Assembly: GCF_002211105.1 (NCBI RefSeq)
Contig: NZ_JPUA01000026.1
Coordinates: 126,452-190,451, forward strand
Length of the DNA stretch: 64,000 nt
Direction: 5' to 3'
Origin: Halomonas campaniensis
Lineage (GTDB): Bacteria; Pseudomonadota; Gammaproteobacteria; Pseudomonadales; Halomonadaceae
Positions within the stretch are counted from its first letter, which is position 1; each line of letters starts with the position of its first letter. Both the position numbers and the translations under genes were made by a program. Below the pieces are notes generated by a model that saw only the letters and a list, made by a program, of their open reading frames with translations, searched no databases and was not told the origin of the DNA. This document shows, piece by piece, positions 40,854-52,553 of the stretch.

Positions 40854-41792
40854 TTAATGACTTTTTAAGGAGTCTAGGGCTAAGCGTGCTTTTTCTTGCC
40901 AGCTACCCTCAAGAGATGCGGCCTGGGTTAATGCTTCACGGGCCGCGTCTGGGGACTCGCTTTGCAGCAGTAAAAGACCCAGATTTAGCCATGCAGCCCC
41001 CATTGCTTCATCCAGCTCGGTTGCTCGCTCAAACGCTTTGCGGGCGTTGTCGGGTTGCTGGTCAGCATAAAAGGCGTTGCCCAGCGCAAACTGCCCTATT
41101 GCGTTAGCCGGATGATGCGCCACAAACGCTTGCCAGCTTGGGAGCGTTGCACGTGGCCCGTGGGTCTCTTCGTAGGCGCTAATTGCTTCTAGGGCATTAC
41201 GGGCGCTAATACCCGCCGGTAGCGTACCTGGCTCGGCCACGACAAAACCCCAGCGCTCAGTACGTGCCCAGGTGGCATCGAAACGGCTAAACGACAGCGT
41301 ATGCCGCTCAATTTCTCCACTGCGCAGAATGAGCGTTTCACTGGGTAGGTCGTAGCCAATAGCGACGGCGTAGTGCCACATTGGGTAAATTGGCAACGAC
41401 AAATTCTGCATGACCACCACCGGGTCGCCCGCTGCCAAATGGTTTAACAAGGCATCCATTGTGCCGCGAATAGGAAACGCGAGCCGTTCATGGCGCCGCA
41501 CCGTGGCCAGCATTTCAGGCTGCACGCTGCCATCGCGCCCGGGCAGAAATACCTGAGGAATCAGCTCGTCAACGTCGGTGTCGACGCCCTGATGATTGAG
41601 CACCATTGCCAGCGTGGCAGGGCCACACTGATATTCCGTTTGGGCATAAAACGGCACGTTGGTGATTTCTGTATGGGGCGGTAGCGCTTGATGGGTGCTT
41701 TGCAGTAATACCGGGTTTCGCGCGCATCCGCCCAGTAGGAGTAACACAATAAAAACGCCCGCAAAGCGGGCGTTGGAAAACAGATAGGTCAT
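40854..41792 (-). CDS. PA2778-type cysteine peptidase lipoprotein with TPRs
   Basis: This 312-aa lipoprotein (lipobox LLLGGC) has a papain-like C39-type peptidase domain. The catalytic Cys lies in QTEYQCGPATLAMVL (about 58) and the His in MWHYAVAIGYD (about 141). Two to three tetratricopeptide repeats follow in the C-terminal third (AIGQFALGNAFY, AAWLNLGLLLL). The architecture is that of the PA2778 family, found beside PA2779-type small proteins. The substrate is unknown. Its ATG lies 12 nt after the stop of the PA2779-type gene. Confidence 0.87.
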   Translation of the reverse strand: MTYLFSNARFAGVFIVLLLLGGCARNPVLLQSTHQALPPHTEITNVPFYAQTEYQCGPATLAMVLNHQGVDTDVDELIPQVFLPGRDGSVQPEMLATVRRHERLAFPIRGTMDALLNHLAAGDPVVVMQNLSLPIYPMWHYAVAIGYDLPSETLILRSGEIERHTLSFSRFDATWARTERWGFVVAEPGTLPAGISARNALEAISAYEETHGPRATLPSWQAFVAHHPANAIGQFALGNAFYADQQPDNARKAFERATELDEAMGAAWLNLGLLLLQSESPDAAREALTQAASLEGSWQEKARLALDSLKSH

Positions 41793-41804
41793 GAGCGGCC
41801 TATA

Positions 41805-42203
41805 TTAGCGAGTAAACGGGTAAACGTCGGTTAGGCCGAGGATATCGGTGACCAGCAAAATAATGAAAACGGCGAATAGCGCGCCTACAACGCCAGCACC
41901 GGCCGGCAGTTGTTCAAGCTGTTCTGCCATCTGCTGTGCTTCCGCATCGCTTAGGGCGGCAACACGGGCTTCGACTTCGTCCAGATCAACACCTTGTTTT
42001 ACCAGTTGATCTTGCACATCGGCGCGGGCCAGGATCTCGTTGATCCGTTCGCGATCAGCGCCAGCACGGTCAGCTGACAAAACAGATTGGGTAGAGACCA
42101 AATCCATGGATTGAGGTGCAGCGGGGGCAGCAGCAACGGGTAAGCTGGTAATAACGAGCGCTGCAATCAGTAGGGTAGAGAGGTAAGCACGCAATGTTTT
42201 CAT
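41805..42203 (-). CDS. PA2779-type small membrane protein
   Basis: This 132-aa protein has a signal peptide (residues 1-26, PVAAAPAAP). A charged helical middle (about 48-95, with ADRAGADRERINEIL) leads to a C-terminal hydrophobic helix (VVGALFAVFIILLVTDILGL) ending DVYPFTR. It matches the PA2779 family that pairs with the PA2778-type peptidase, with which it forms an operon. AAGGAAGAAG precedes the ATG. It could be the peptidase's substrate or its membrane anchor; the function is not established. Confidence 0.85.
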   Translation of the reverse strand: MKTLRAYLSTLLIAALVITSLPVAAAPAAPQSMDLVSTQSVLSADRAGADRERINEILARADVQDQLVKQGVDLDEVEARVAALSDAEAQQMAEQLEQLPAGAGVVGALFAVFIILLVTDILGLTDVYPFTR

Positions 42204-42289
42204 CGTCTTCTTCCTTATAGACTAGTCGGGGTGGTAAGGAATGAGTATAGAAACAAATGGTTTGATTTTTAAGCGTAATATGCAAAGTG

Positions 42290-43353
42290 CTAATTATTTG
42301 CACTAATGCGATAAGTCCAGGCGGACTCTGAGAGCAGTCCGCGGCCCCCGGCCATGGTCATGGCCAGATCGTGTAGACCGGGCCATAACGGTACCGTTGC
42401 CGCACCCTTAACGGCTAAATCGAGGCGTTGCGCCATTAATAGTAATTTATGCAGTCGCTTCATGGGCAGGCGGCCAATGGCTTTCTGGTAAGCGGGGCGG
42501 CGCTTATCAAAAATCATCGGCTTTTGAGTTTTGCAAGCGTGTTCAAAGCTCTGGCCCTGATCCAGGTGCTGATGCAGCGACAGCAGCGTGCGTAGCTCTC
42601 GGCTAAGCGCCCACAGTACGATAGGTGCTTCAACGCCTTCACTGCGCAGACCATTCACAATGCGCGAAGCGCGGCTGGGTTCGCCTTTCAAGCAGGCATC
42701 TGCCAGATTGAAGACATCAAAGCGGGTGCTGTCTTCCACGCCCTGGGCGATGCTCTCGACGTTCAAGCGGGTGCCCTGGGGATGAATCAGCGCCAGTTTT
42801 TGCAGCTCCTGGTCGGCGGCCAACAGATTGCCTTCGGTGCGCTCACCCAGCAGGCGAGCGGCTTCCAGATCAATTTGTAAACCGTGCAGCGAAGCACGAT
42901 CCCGCAGCCAATAGCCTAAGCGGGAGGCATCCACCGGCCAAACCGGCACAAACAGGCCGTGCTTATCCAGCGCTTTAAACCAGGCGCTTTTCTGCTGCTT
43001 GGCGTCTAGCTTGCCCATGCCAATAAGCAAAACGTCATCGCTGTTATCCAGGGTTTCGGCGTATTGAGCTAACGCTTTACTGCCTTCCTGGCCCAACTTG
43101 TGATTGCCTAGGCGCAACTCCAGCAGCTTGCTGGTCGCAAACAGCGAGAGATTGCTCGACATCTCCATCAAGCGACCCCAGGCGAAATTGGGCTCCACGT
43201 CGAGCACTTCGCGCTCTTCAACGCCTGCCTGGCGCGCGGCGGCTCTCACCGCATCGCAGGCGTCTCGATGCTGCAAAGGTTCGTCCCCCGCTACGATCAC
43301 TACGCGGGGAAGCTTTTTTGCCAACGCAGCGGGCAGCTGATCAGCAAATACCT

Positions 43354-43357
<4 letters not shown>
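42290..43357 (-). CDS. holA: DNA polymerase III subunit delta
   Basis: The delta subunit opens the beta sliding clamp within the clamp loader. The 355-aa product starts MKVFADQLPAAL and has the Rossmann-like N-terminal start VVIVAGDEPLQHRDA. SRLGYWLRDRASL, AADQELQKLAL and the C-terminal QKAIGRLPMKRLHKLL are typical. It overlaps lptE by 4 nt, in the conserved order leuS-lptE-holA. Confidence 0.95.
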
Positions 43358-46481
<3,124 letters not shown>

Positions 46482-46591
46482 TTAGATGACGAGTGTCAGA
46501 TAAGTGAGGTCGATTGTATCCTATGCGGGTGTATCCTTGAACGGTAAGCCGATGATAGGTAACTGCACGCGTCGACAAAAGGAGAGGCACC

Positions 46592-47113
46592 ATGAGTGAA
46601 CAGCAGAATGACAATCGCTTACGCGAAGGCTACGAACGCTTGCTAGAGCGGATGCAGGGGGGCGCTAACGAGCTAACCTGGGAAAACTTGCAGAAGGATC
46701 TGGACGACGCGGTCGAGTTTGAAGCGGAGCTGGAAGAGTACACCAAAGACGAGCTAGCCCTGCTACGCGCCTGGGTCGAGCGTGACCTGAAAGATATGCG
46801 CTACTACATGGCAGACACCGGCAAGCAGGTAGCCAGCTGGTTGGGTATCGATATTGACGGACTTTCGCGCCGCGTGGCAGAGTCGCTGCTTTCGATTGCT
46901 GACCGCAGCGTGGTCGAACGCGAGCGCTTTGAGGAAGATTTAGAAGCTGCCCGCGCCGACTACTGCGAAGGTGAGATGGCGGCACCCGGCCTAATGGCAT
47001 GCACCCACTGCGATGCCCAGGTGATGCTGCCTACCGTTGCACGCCTGGAGCCTTGCCATCAGTGTGGCCATCGCTACTTCTACCGCTTTCCTAGCAAAAT
47101 CATTGAGACCTGA
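46592..47113 (+). CDS. Zinc-ribbon protein of the YbeL (DUF1451) family
   Basis: This 173-aa protein has an acidic helical N-terminal two-thirds and a C-terminal zinc ribbon (ACTHCDAQ ... PCHQCGHRYFYR). YbeL also sits beside leuS in E. coli. AGGAG precedes the ATG. The biochemical function is not known. Confidence 0.88.
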   Translation: MSEQQNDNRLREGYERLLERMQGGANELTWENLQKDLDDAVEFEAELEEYTKDELALLRAWVERDLKDMRYYMADTGKQVASWLGIDIDGLSRRVAESLLSIADRSVVERERFEEDLEAARADYCEGEMAAPGLMACTHCDAQVMLPTVARLEPCHQCGHRYFYRFPSKIIET

Positions 47114-47117
47114 TCCA

Positions 47118-48431
47118 TTAGCTAACCAGTAAACTGACGCCTGCGATCGCCCCTAGCGAGAGCAGGCTCATGACTGCTGCGTAGAGCAGGTTATTTTTCA
47201 TCATGCGGTAGCCGCTCACCCCGTAGCGCCCCTGCAGTGACAGGTTGATCCCTGAAAGCGGGCCCACGCTGGTGCCCACTGCCCACGACGTTAATGCCAC
47301 AAATGCAAATACGGTTTGCTCACCGTTCTGTAAGTTCAGTATCGAGGCCAGCACCGACACTCCAATAATGGGATGAAGCCCTGCCAGTGCGCTCAGGGTA
47401 ATCGCTGCAAAGCTAAGCATCGCCTGAGGTGTGCCAAAGCGGATGAACAGCGTCCAGTCGCTGCCTGCCGCGGCTGTTACCAGTGTTGAAAGCCCAATCG
47501 TTAATAGCCCTGCGGCTAAAAACAGCGAAATTTCCCCGCGCATGGCGGGTAGCCGCGTGGTGGTGTGCTGGCGAATGCGTCGCAGGGTAAAACGGGGCCC
47601 ATGGGGTAGGTTGCTCAATACCGCCACGCTGGGCAGCAGAAAGGTAATAATGCTGACAATGGTAAGGGTAGGGGTGAGCACAAAGTGAAAAAGCATCACC
47701 AACGCTGCCATACCTACCGGCATCAATAGGCTACGTGGTGCCAGTGAGTAGCCATCCACCTCGCTGAGATCAAACCGGCGCCGCAGCTCCAGCGTAGTTA
47801 ACAGCCCCGACAGCATCGCCATGGGAAAACCCACCACGGCAATTTGCGCGTACTCAACGTCGGGCACCAGCGCAATCACCACGCCCATGGAGGCAAAAAA
47901 CGGCGACCACAGCGCCGCGCTGCTCAGCCCACGGTTAAGCGCCAACAGCTGCGGCGTAGTGAGGGGGCCACGCCGGGCCAGCTTATCGCCCACCATAAAT
48001 ACGGTAGAGAGATTTAAAATCGTACCCAGGAAGTGAACGCCCAACCAGGTACGCAGCACGCCACCCGCTCCGGTCACTCGACTTCCCGTCGCGCCCTTGT
48101 TGCCTTGCTTACCAATCAGCGAGATAAAGCTAACGCCCACCAGCATGGCCGCCACAAACGAATTGCCCTGCAACATCGCGGGCCAATCCACCTCGGCGCC
48201 ATACACAAACCGCGCCACCAGCAGCATGCCTGTACCGAGTGCGATTAGTACGGCCGCCTGGATACGCGAACGACGGGGAATATCCCGCCACAGCAACACA
48301 ACCGCCGCCCACAGCAAATAGCTAACCGCATGGGCAGTGCTTAACCAGCCGGTAAAACCAATAATTTGCGCGATTAGACCAAGCAAAATCAGCACGCCCG
48401 CCAAGCGCTGCCGAAAAGTCGTCTCTTGCAT
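47118..48431 (-). CDS. Polytopic membrane protein, possible ion-transporter superfamily member
   Basis: This 437-aa protein has roughly eleven hydrophobic helices with two similar halves. Each half has a loop rich in small residues before an NLS/N-containing helix (GTILNLSTVFMVGD; GTSVGPLSGINLSLQG), a pattern seen in IT-superfamily permeases. I do not recognise the family or substrate. It converges on ybeL with 4 bp between stops and is the last core-like gene before the integron. Confidence 0.6.
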   Translation of the reverse strand: MQETTFRQRLAGVLILLGLIAQIIGFTGWLSTAHAVSYLLWAAVVLLWRDIPRRSRIQAAVLIALGTGMLLVARFVYGAEVDWPAMLQGNSFVAAMLVGVSFISLIGKQGNKGATGSRVTGAGGVLRTWLGVHFLGTILNLSTVFMVGDKLARRGPLTTPQLLALNRGLSSAALWSPFFASMGVVIALVPDVEYAQIAVVGFPMAMLSGLLTTLELRRRFDLSEVDGYSLAPRSLLMPVGMAALVMLFHFVLTPTLTIVSIITFLLPSVAVLSNLPHGPRFTLRRIRQHTTTRLPAMRGEISLFLAAGLLTIGLSTLVTAAAGSDWTLFIRFGTPQAMLSFAAITLSALAGLHPIIGVSVLASILNLQNGEQTVFAFVALTSWAVGTSVGPLSGINLSLQGRYGVSGYRMMKNNLLYAAVMSLLSLGAIAGVSLLVS

Positions 48432-48795
48432 GCCAAACCCTTAATAGTGAATTAGCAGGCTAATCGGATTTGCGGAGGAAGGCCAGCGGCAACGAGTTAT
48501 GAAGCACGAGGATTTGTACGCGCGAGGAGAACTGGCACCACTACTTGCGTAGCCCCATTTCGTAGCGCGTGGTAACGAGCGAAGCGAGGCACCCGCGAAA
48601 GTACCGCACAGCGGTACCAGATCAATGCAACCAACGATCTGTTGACCCCAAAGAGGAAACACTTTTTTGCACCGATACGTGACCTAATCAAAATTTATGA
48701 ATAAGGTATGGTTAATGAGTCAAACACGGTTGCAACTGGAGCGTTTTAACGTAACCCAGGTGTGCCGTGGCGGTAGCGTGGTTTGTTTTAGCTCG
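48432..48795. other. Intergenic stretch left of the integron
   Basis: No gene is visible. It contains an inverted repeat GTACCGC-ACA-GCGGTAC near 48600-48616. Near 48745-48800, TTTTAAC and GTTAGCC lie about 50 bp apart, a weak attC-like relic. The missing 3' half of the integrase gene is not found here. Confidence 0.5.
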
Positions 48796-49239
48796 TTAGC
48801 CTAAAGGGCAGCGCACACCCGCAAATTCCTTCCTCAGGTCAGGGTTGGCTATCAAATTCATAGGCCCACACACTCGATTTAACACGCGCATAACCTCTTC
48901 GTGAGAAAGCACGACAGGTAATCGACGCGGGCGTTTAGCTCGTGAAAAGGCGCCAATCTCACCCAATGGCATATCAAGGATATGACGATACAGAAATACT
49001 AAAGCATTAAGCGTTTGGTTTTGTGTAGCTGCAGCCACATATCGCTCTACGGCAAGGTGCTCAAGAAAAGCTTGGACTTCAGAAGAGCCCATACTGGCTG
49101 GGTGTCGCAGCCCATGATAGCGAATGAAGTAACGTATCCAGTAACAGTATTTTTTTTCAGTACGTGGGCTGTAGCGCTTTACTCGCATAACAGCTTTCAC
49201 ACGATCCATTAGTTTCGGAGGCCTGCTTTGCATATCCAT
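48796..49239 (-). pseudogene. intI: Integron integrase, 3'-truncated
   Basis: The 147 residues from ATG 49239 match the N-terminal half of integron tyrosine recombinases (MDRVKAVMRVKRYSPRTEK, YFIRYHGLRHPASMGSSEV, RPRRLPVVLSHEEV). Similarity stops after NRVCGPMNLIAN (near 48850). The following 16 residues (from PDLRKEF) are unrelated. The catalytic domain with Arg, Lys, His-x-x-Arg and Tyr is missing, so the enzyme cannot be active and cassettes can no longer be moved by it. An in-frame ATG at 49272 would add 11 residues but lies inside the LexA-like box. Confidence 0.9.
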
Positions 49240-49260
49240 TTGGTTGTCTGTCTCTTGGTG

Positions 49261-49276
49261 GTGGATATGCATACAG
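49261..49276 (-). promoter_or_regulatory. LexA-like box upstream of intI
   Basis: On the minus strand this reads CTG-TATGCATATC-CAC, one base from the CTG-N10-CAG SOS consensus, 22 nt upstream of the preferred intI start. LexA control of integron integrases is well established; this site is slightly degenerate. Confidence 0.4.
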
Positions 49277-49433
49277 TATTATTGGGCTTGGCAAAACGCG
49301 CAAGCATGCGAATTCTGCAAATGAAGCCTAATTAATATTAATTTATTTTAAAATCATGTGGTTATGCACGATAAGGTAAGCTACATTTACTAAGTAAACA
49401 TGCTGACGCGTTCATCCAATCATAGGACGCGCC

Positions 49434-49451
49434 GTCTAATACCTGTTATAC
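49434..49451 (+). other. Candidate attI simple site
   Basis: GTCTAAT (49434-49440, one base from RYYYAAC) and GTTATAC (49445-49451, near GTTRRRY) form two inverted core boxes 4 nt apart. They lie between intI and the first cassette. The first cassette would begin at TTATAC (49446). Confidence 0.55.
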
Positions 49452-49467
49452 ATAACAAGGAAATATC

Positions 49468-50406
49468 GTGGTTGACCAGAGTAGATCAGAACATATTCTC
49501 GAATTGGCAAAAGAACTTCTAGATGATGTTGAATTAAGCCGCACAAGCGCAGAAAGCTTAATTCTAAAAGCATCTAGATTAGCCAGATGGGTTGGTTCTG
49601 AAGAAATTCGATATTGGCTAAAACTTGAAATGCAAGGATATAACTCATCAAATGAGATATCCCTAAGATATATGACAATCACAGGGCGATGGGTGGATCG
49701 CGAAAAACGAAAAGGTTATTGGGGGCCATTAGCTCAACAAGAAGCCGCAATAATTGCTGAGCAAGCAAAGTTACACGCGATGCGAGTACCTGATACCGCA
49801 GGAGATATGGCGTTTATTGCGACAAAGAAAGTCACTGACGAGATGGCTTCATCGACTTCGTATATCTCAAAGCTAAGCGGAATAAAAAGTAGAGTTCTTG
49901 CCAAACTCCATGAATTTGTTAGCGAAATATATTATGAAAAGCAATTCGACAGCCTGTCTGAGTCAATTTTTGAGAGATATAAGAGTGATGTCGATAGCTT
50001 GATCGGTGAATCATGCGGGGAAGTTATTGAACAAATTCCATCTGTAATGAGCCGTCTCGCTGAGGGCGATCAAGAAGCAATAAGCCAATCACTTACAACT
50101 TGTCGCAGAGTCATAGATTCTTTTGCAGATAGTATCTTTCCTCCATTAGAGGAAACGATCGAAATTGGAGGCAATCAACTTTCATTGGCTGCTAATCGCC
50201 ATCAAAACAGGATTAATGCCTATATTCACCAGCGTATCGACAGTAATACAAGGAAAAAGAGATTTCGTCAAAATTTGGCCAACCTCTATGACCGCGTCTC
50301 CACCGGTGTTCACAACGAAGTTACTGTAGAAGAAGCGAGAGCCTTATTTCTAAACACATATCTACTCATAGGTGAAATCTTGCACCTACCGAGCAATGAC
50401 GCTTAA
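49468..50406 (+). CDS. Cassette 1: AbiTii-like protein with C-terminal HEPN-type motif
   Basis: This 312-aa protein's N-terminus (LAKELLDDVELSRTSAESLI, then KASRLARWVGSEEIRYWLKLE) resembles the AbiTii domain seen in abortive-infection and other conflict proteins. The C-terminal helix pair holds DRVSTGVHNE, an R-x5-H arrangement (Arg276, His282) as in HEPN ribonucleases, followed by EEARALFLNTYLLIGEI. GTG 49468 has AAGGA about 6 nt upstream. The stop codon TAA lies inside the attC heptamer GCTTAAC. AT-rich composition differs from the core genes. A phage-defence role is inferred, not shown. Confidence 0.72.
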   Translation: MVDQSRSEHILELAKELLDDVELSRTSAESLILKASRLARWVGSEEIRYWLKLEMQGYNSSNEISLRYMTITGRWVDREKRKGYWGPLAQQEAAIIAEQAKLHAMRVPDTAGDMAFIATKKVTDEMASSTSYISKLSGIKSRVLAKLHEFVSEIYYEKQFDSLSESIFERYKSDVDSLIGESCGEVIEQIPSVMSRLAEGDQEAISQSLTTCRRVIDSFADSIFPPLEETIEIGGNQLSLAANRHQNRINAYIHQRIDSNTRKKRFRQNLANLYDRVSTGVHNEVTVEEARALFLNTYLLIGEILHLPSNDA

Positions 50407-50478
50407 CAAGCGGCATCACGGCGACCGCTTTTCCGCCGCTTCGCGGCTCCAGATCGGCGCGTGTGCCGTGCGTTAGGC
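50401..50478 (+). other. attC site 1
   Basis: GCTTAAC (50401-50407) and GTTAGGC (50472-50478) bound a 78-bp site. Inner arms GCGGCA-TCAC and GTGTGCCG-TGC pair imperfectly, and the centre is a GC-rich CGCTTCGCGGC hairpin. Confidence 0.88.
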
Positions 50479-50490
50479 AAGGGACTGAGT

Positions 50491-51327
50491 ATGGATCTGA
50501 CCAATACCGAACGAGAAGCCATAGGGCTTTGCGTTTGTTTAGAGGCGGTTAACGAGATAGTCAATCATGCATTGCTTGACGTCAGAAAAAGCTCGAAATC
50601 CGCTGGCGAAGCCCTCGTTTATTTCAAGGATATGGTACATCGGTCACTATTTATTATTCGGTTTCTCGATTTCGCAAAAGAAGCTGGGGATAGTCAACTG
50701 ACAGGCGTTACTGGTTCTTGTGTTGATATCCTCGATAACGTCTGTGCCAATCAGTGCCTTGGTATTGATGGCAGTGCTTGCAAGCTCGAAGATGCGGTTA
50801 ATGAGCTGAAGAATTGGTTAAATCGAAATGCTTCCGTGAAACTTTGGTTGCCTACGCTGGATGTGAATGCAGAAATAGAAGTATCAAGAATCGAGTTTCT
50901 AAAAATTTCTGGTAACAGTTCAAAGCACAATATTTCAAGACTAACAGGTGTTTCCAAAGACATTCATAGAATTCTTTCTGATCACGGCTACGATGTTCCT
51001 ATTGAGCTAATCCCTCTCGCGTTAGAAGATTTTCAGGAGCATCTCGAGCAGAACTATTTCATCTATTATGCAACCTGGATGGCGGAATTGTTAAACGAGG
51101 TGCGCTGGGGTATTCAGAGGTATTTGGAGCCATTATACGCAACGTCATATAAGCCCGGAAATGACGGGTTCTCGTATAGGTTCGACTATCCAGACGGTGT
51201 CACTCAGGAGATTGCCAAACAATGGTTTTGGCGTTTAATGAATCATATCAGAGCTGCTCCATATGTAGATCGTTTCCACACGCCAAATAGTCTTAAAGAG
51301 CAGAGTTCCATTGAGTGGGGCCTGTGA
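50491..51327 (+). CDS. Cassette 2: unknown 278-aa protein
   Basis: I do not recognise this protein. It is predominantly alpha-helical. A short sequence EFLKISGNSSKHNISRL (about 130-147) looks like a conserved core, and the C-terminus is aromatic-rich (IYYATWMAELLNEVRWGI). No signal peptide or membrane helix is seen. ATG 50491 lies 13 nt after the attC core, with AAGGGA upstream; the frame is open back into attC 1 but a start there is unlikely. By its position it is a gene cassette. Confidence 0.75.
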   Translation: MDLTNTEREAIGLCVCLEAVNEIVNHALLDVRKSSKSAGEALVYFKDMVHRSLFIIRFLDFAKEAGDSQLTGVTGSCVDILDNVCANQCLGIDGSACKLEDAVNELKNWLNRNASVKLWLPTLDVNAEIEVSRIEFLKISGNSSKHNISRLTGVSKDIHRILSDHGYDVPIELIPLALEDFQEHLEQNYFIYYATWMAELLNEVRWGIQRYLEPLYATSYKPGNDGFSYRFDYPDGVTQEIAKQWFWRLMNHIRAAPYVDRFHTPNSLKEQSSIEWGL

Positions 51328-51334
51328 ATACTGT

Positions 51335-51406
51335 ACCTAACAAGTGGCTGTTGGCGGACGTACCTGCGCTGCCACTTCGGTACGCCGCAAAGCCATGGCG
51401 TTAGGT
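51335..51406 (+). other. attC site 2
   Basis: ACCTAAC (51335-51341) and GTTAGGT (51400-51406) are perfect complements 72 bp end to end. Arms GTGGCT / AGCCAT and GGCGGACGTACC / GGTACGCCGC form the extended stem. Confidence 0.92.
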
Positions 51407-51429
51407 GAAACCGGAGTTCGAAATCGAGA

Positions 51430-52527
51430 ATGAAAAATATCATTAATTTCTTCAAGAAAAACAATAGACACGGTGGCGTGATTGATTCTCCTGAAGATAG
51501 GGTCAAAGCGTTTATTTCTCATTGGTATGATCAATGGTCAAAAGCCCGAATAAAAATGAGTAAAGATGTGGATTTTGACTATTGGGGAGACCTTATATCA
51601 GATGTTGATCGGACTCATTTTGTTGCTGGGAGTAATTCGGGGTCTAGAAATTCGTTTGGCTCGCAAGCTGATTACGACCCCAATATAGAGAAAATTACAG
51701 AATGCGACATTCAAGGCGACGTAGCCAGCGTATTCACAGAGATTTACGAAGATGCGTTTAAGTCATCAAAATATCACGTCTATGACCTTGAATTTGACAC
51801 AGAGAAAGGTTGGAAAATAGCAGACATATCTACTCTTTTTCATCCTCCAAAAAGCCCTGTTGTTGACGCTTATAAACATGCAGGCATCCTTTCTTTGAGC
51901 ATCTCTGATGCTCCTTTTATGGACAGGGAAGGTCATATAGACCTCAATGAAAACACACTTTTTCAAGCGGAACGTAACATCAAGATTCCACATTTAGATG
52001 AAGGAGTGGCAAAGCTAGAGCGGATCGGGAAGCTTCAAATTAGCTCTGGGGTGCTTGGTATTTTAGATTTCGGTTATGACATTTATAATTTTGAGCCTCT
52101 GCAAAGAAAGGTGAAGTCAGGGGATTATCCTGTTGAAACCGTAATGATACATGACCGAGTAGCTGGTATTCGGGTAAAGCTTAATGAGAGTGAGCAGCCA
52201 GTTAACTGGTATGCGGCTAATACGTCAAGCGGCAATGGTGTTTATGGTGTAGATGCCGGCAATTTAGCCATTTTCGATGTCGGTCATCTCATGGGTCTAA
52301 GCCGTATCAAAAAAGAACGGATCTTTAATAAATGGTGCCTTTCCGGCAAGCCAGAATTAGTATCTATGACAAGTGAAGACGACTGCGTTATATCCACAAG
52401 TGGTTTTGGAGATGGTGCTTATCCCGCATTCTGGGGAGTTAATGGGCAGGACGAAGTCGTCTCACTATATATCGATTTTATGATTCTTGTGCAAGAAACG
52501 GAAAATGGCCTGTTTGTCTCTGTCTAA
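51430..52527 (+). CDS. Cassette 3: NTF2-like plus DUF4241 immunity-like protein
   Basis: This 365-aa protein appears to have two domains. Residues about 20-140 (VKAFISHWYDQWSKARI ... DTEKGWKIADISTLFHPP) look like an NTF2-fold domain of the kind used as immunity proteins. The C-terminal part, ending STSGFGDGAYPAFWGVN ... VVSLYIDFMIL, matches the pattern of DUF4241. Both domain types are common in immunity proteins of polymorphic toxin systems. No toxin is adjacent. ATG 51430 is 24 nt after the attC core. Immunity function is inference. Confidence 0.72.
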   Translation: MKNIINFFKKNNRHGGVIDSPEDRVKAFISHWYDQWSKARIKMSKDVDFDYWGDLISDVDRTHFVAGSNSGSRNSFGSQADYDPNIEKITECDIQGDVASVFTEIYEDAFKSSKYHVYDLEFDTEKGWKIADISTLFHPPKSPVVDAYKHAGILSLSISDAPFMDREGHIDLNENTLFQAERNIKIPHLDEGVAKLERIGKLQISSGVLGILDFGYDIYNFEPLQRKVKSGDYPVETVMIHDRVAGIRVKLNESEQPVNWYAANTSSGNGVYGVDAGNLAIFDVGHLMGLSRIKKERIFNKWCLSGKPELVSMTSEDDCVISTSGFGDGAYPAFWGVNGQDEVVSLYIDFMILVQETENGLFVSV

Positions 52528-52530
52528 ATC

Positions 52531-52537
52531 GCCTAAC
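52531..52537 (+). other. attC site 3, left fragment (split by IS)
   Basis: GCCTAAC is the RYYYAAC heptamer of the attC that ended cassette 3. The rest of the site resumes at about 54136 beyond the insertion sequence. Confidence 0.75.
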
Positions 52538-52553
52538 ACCTATGAGCCTTCTC

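Noticed and set aside
48745-48800. attC-like pair TTTTAAC / GTTAGCC left of intI
   Set aside because: The heptamers do not fit consensus well, arms pair poorly and no cassette gene adjoins; at most a relic.
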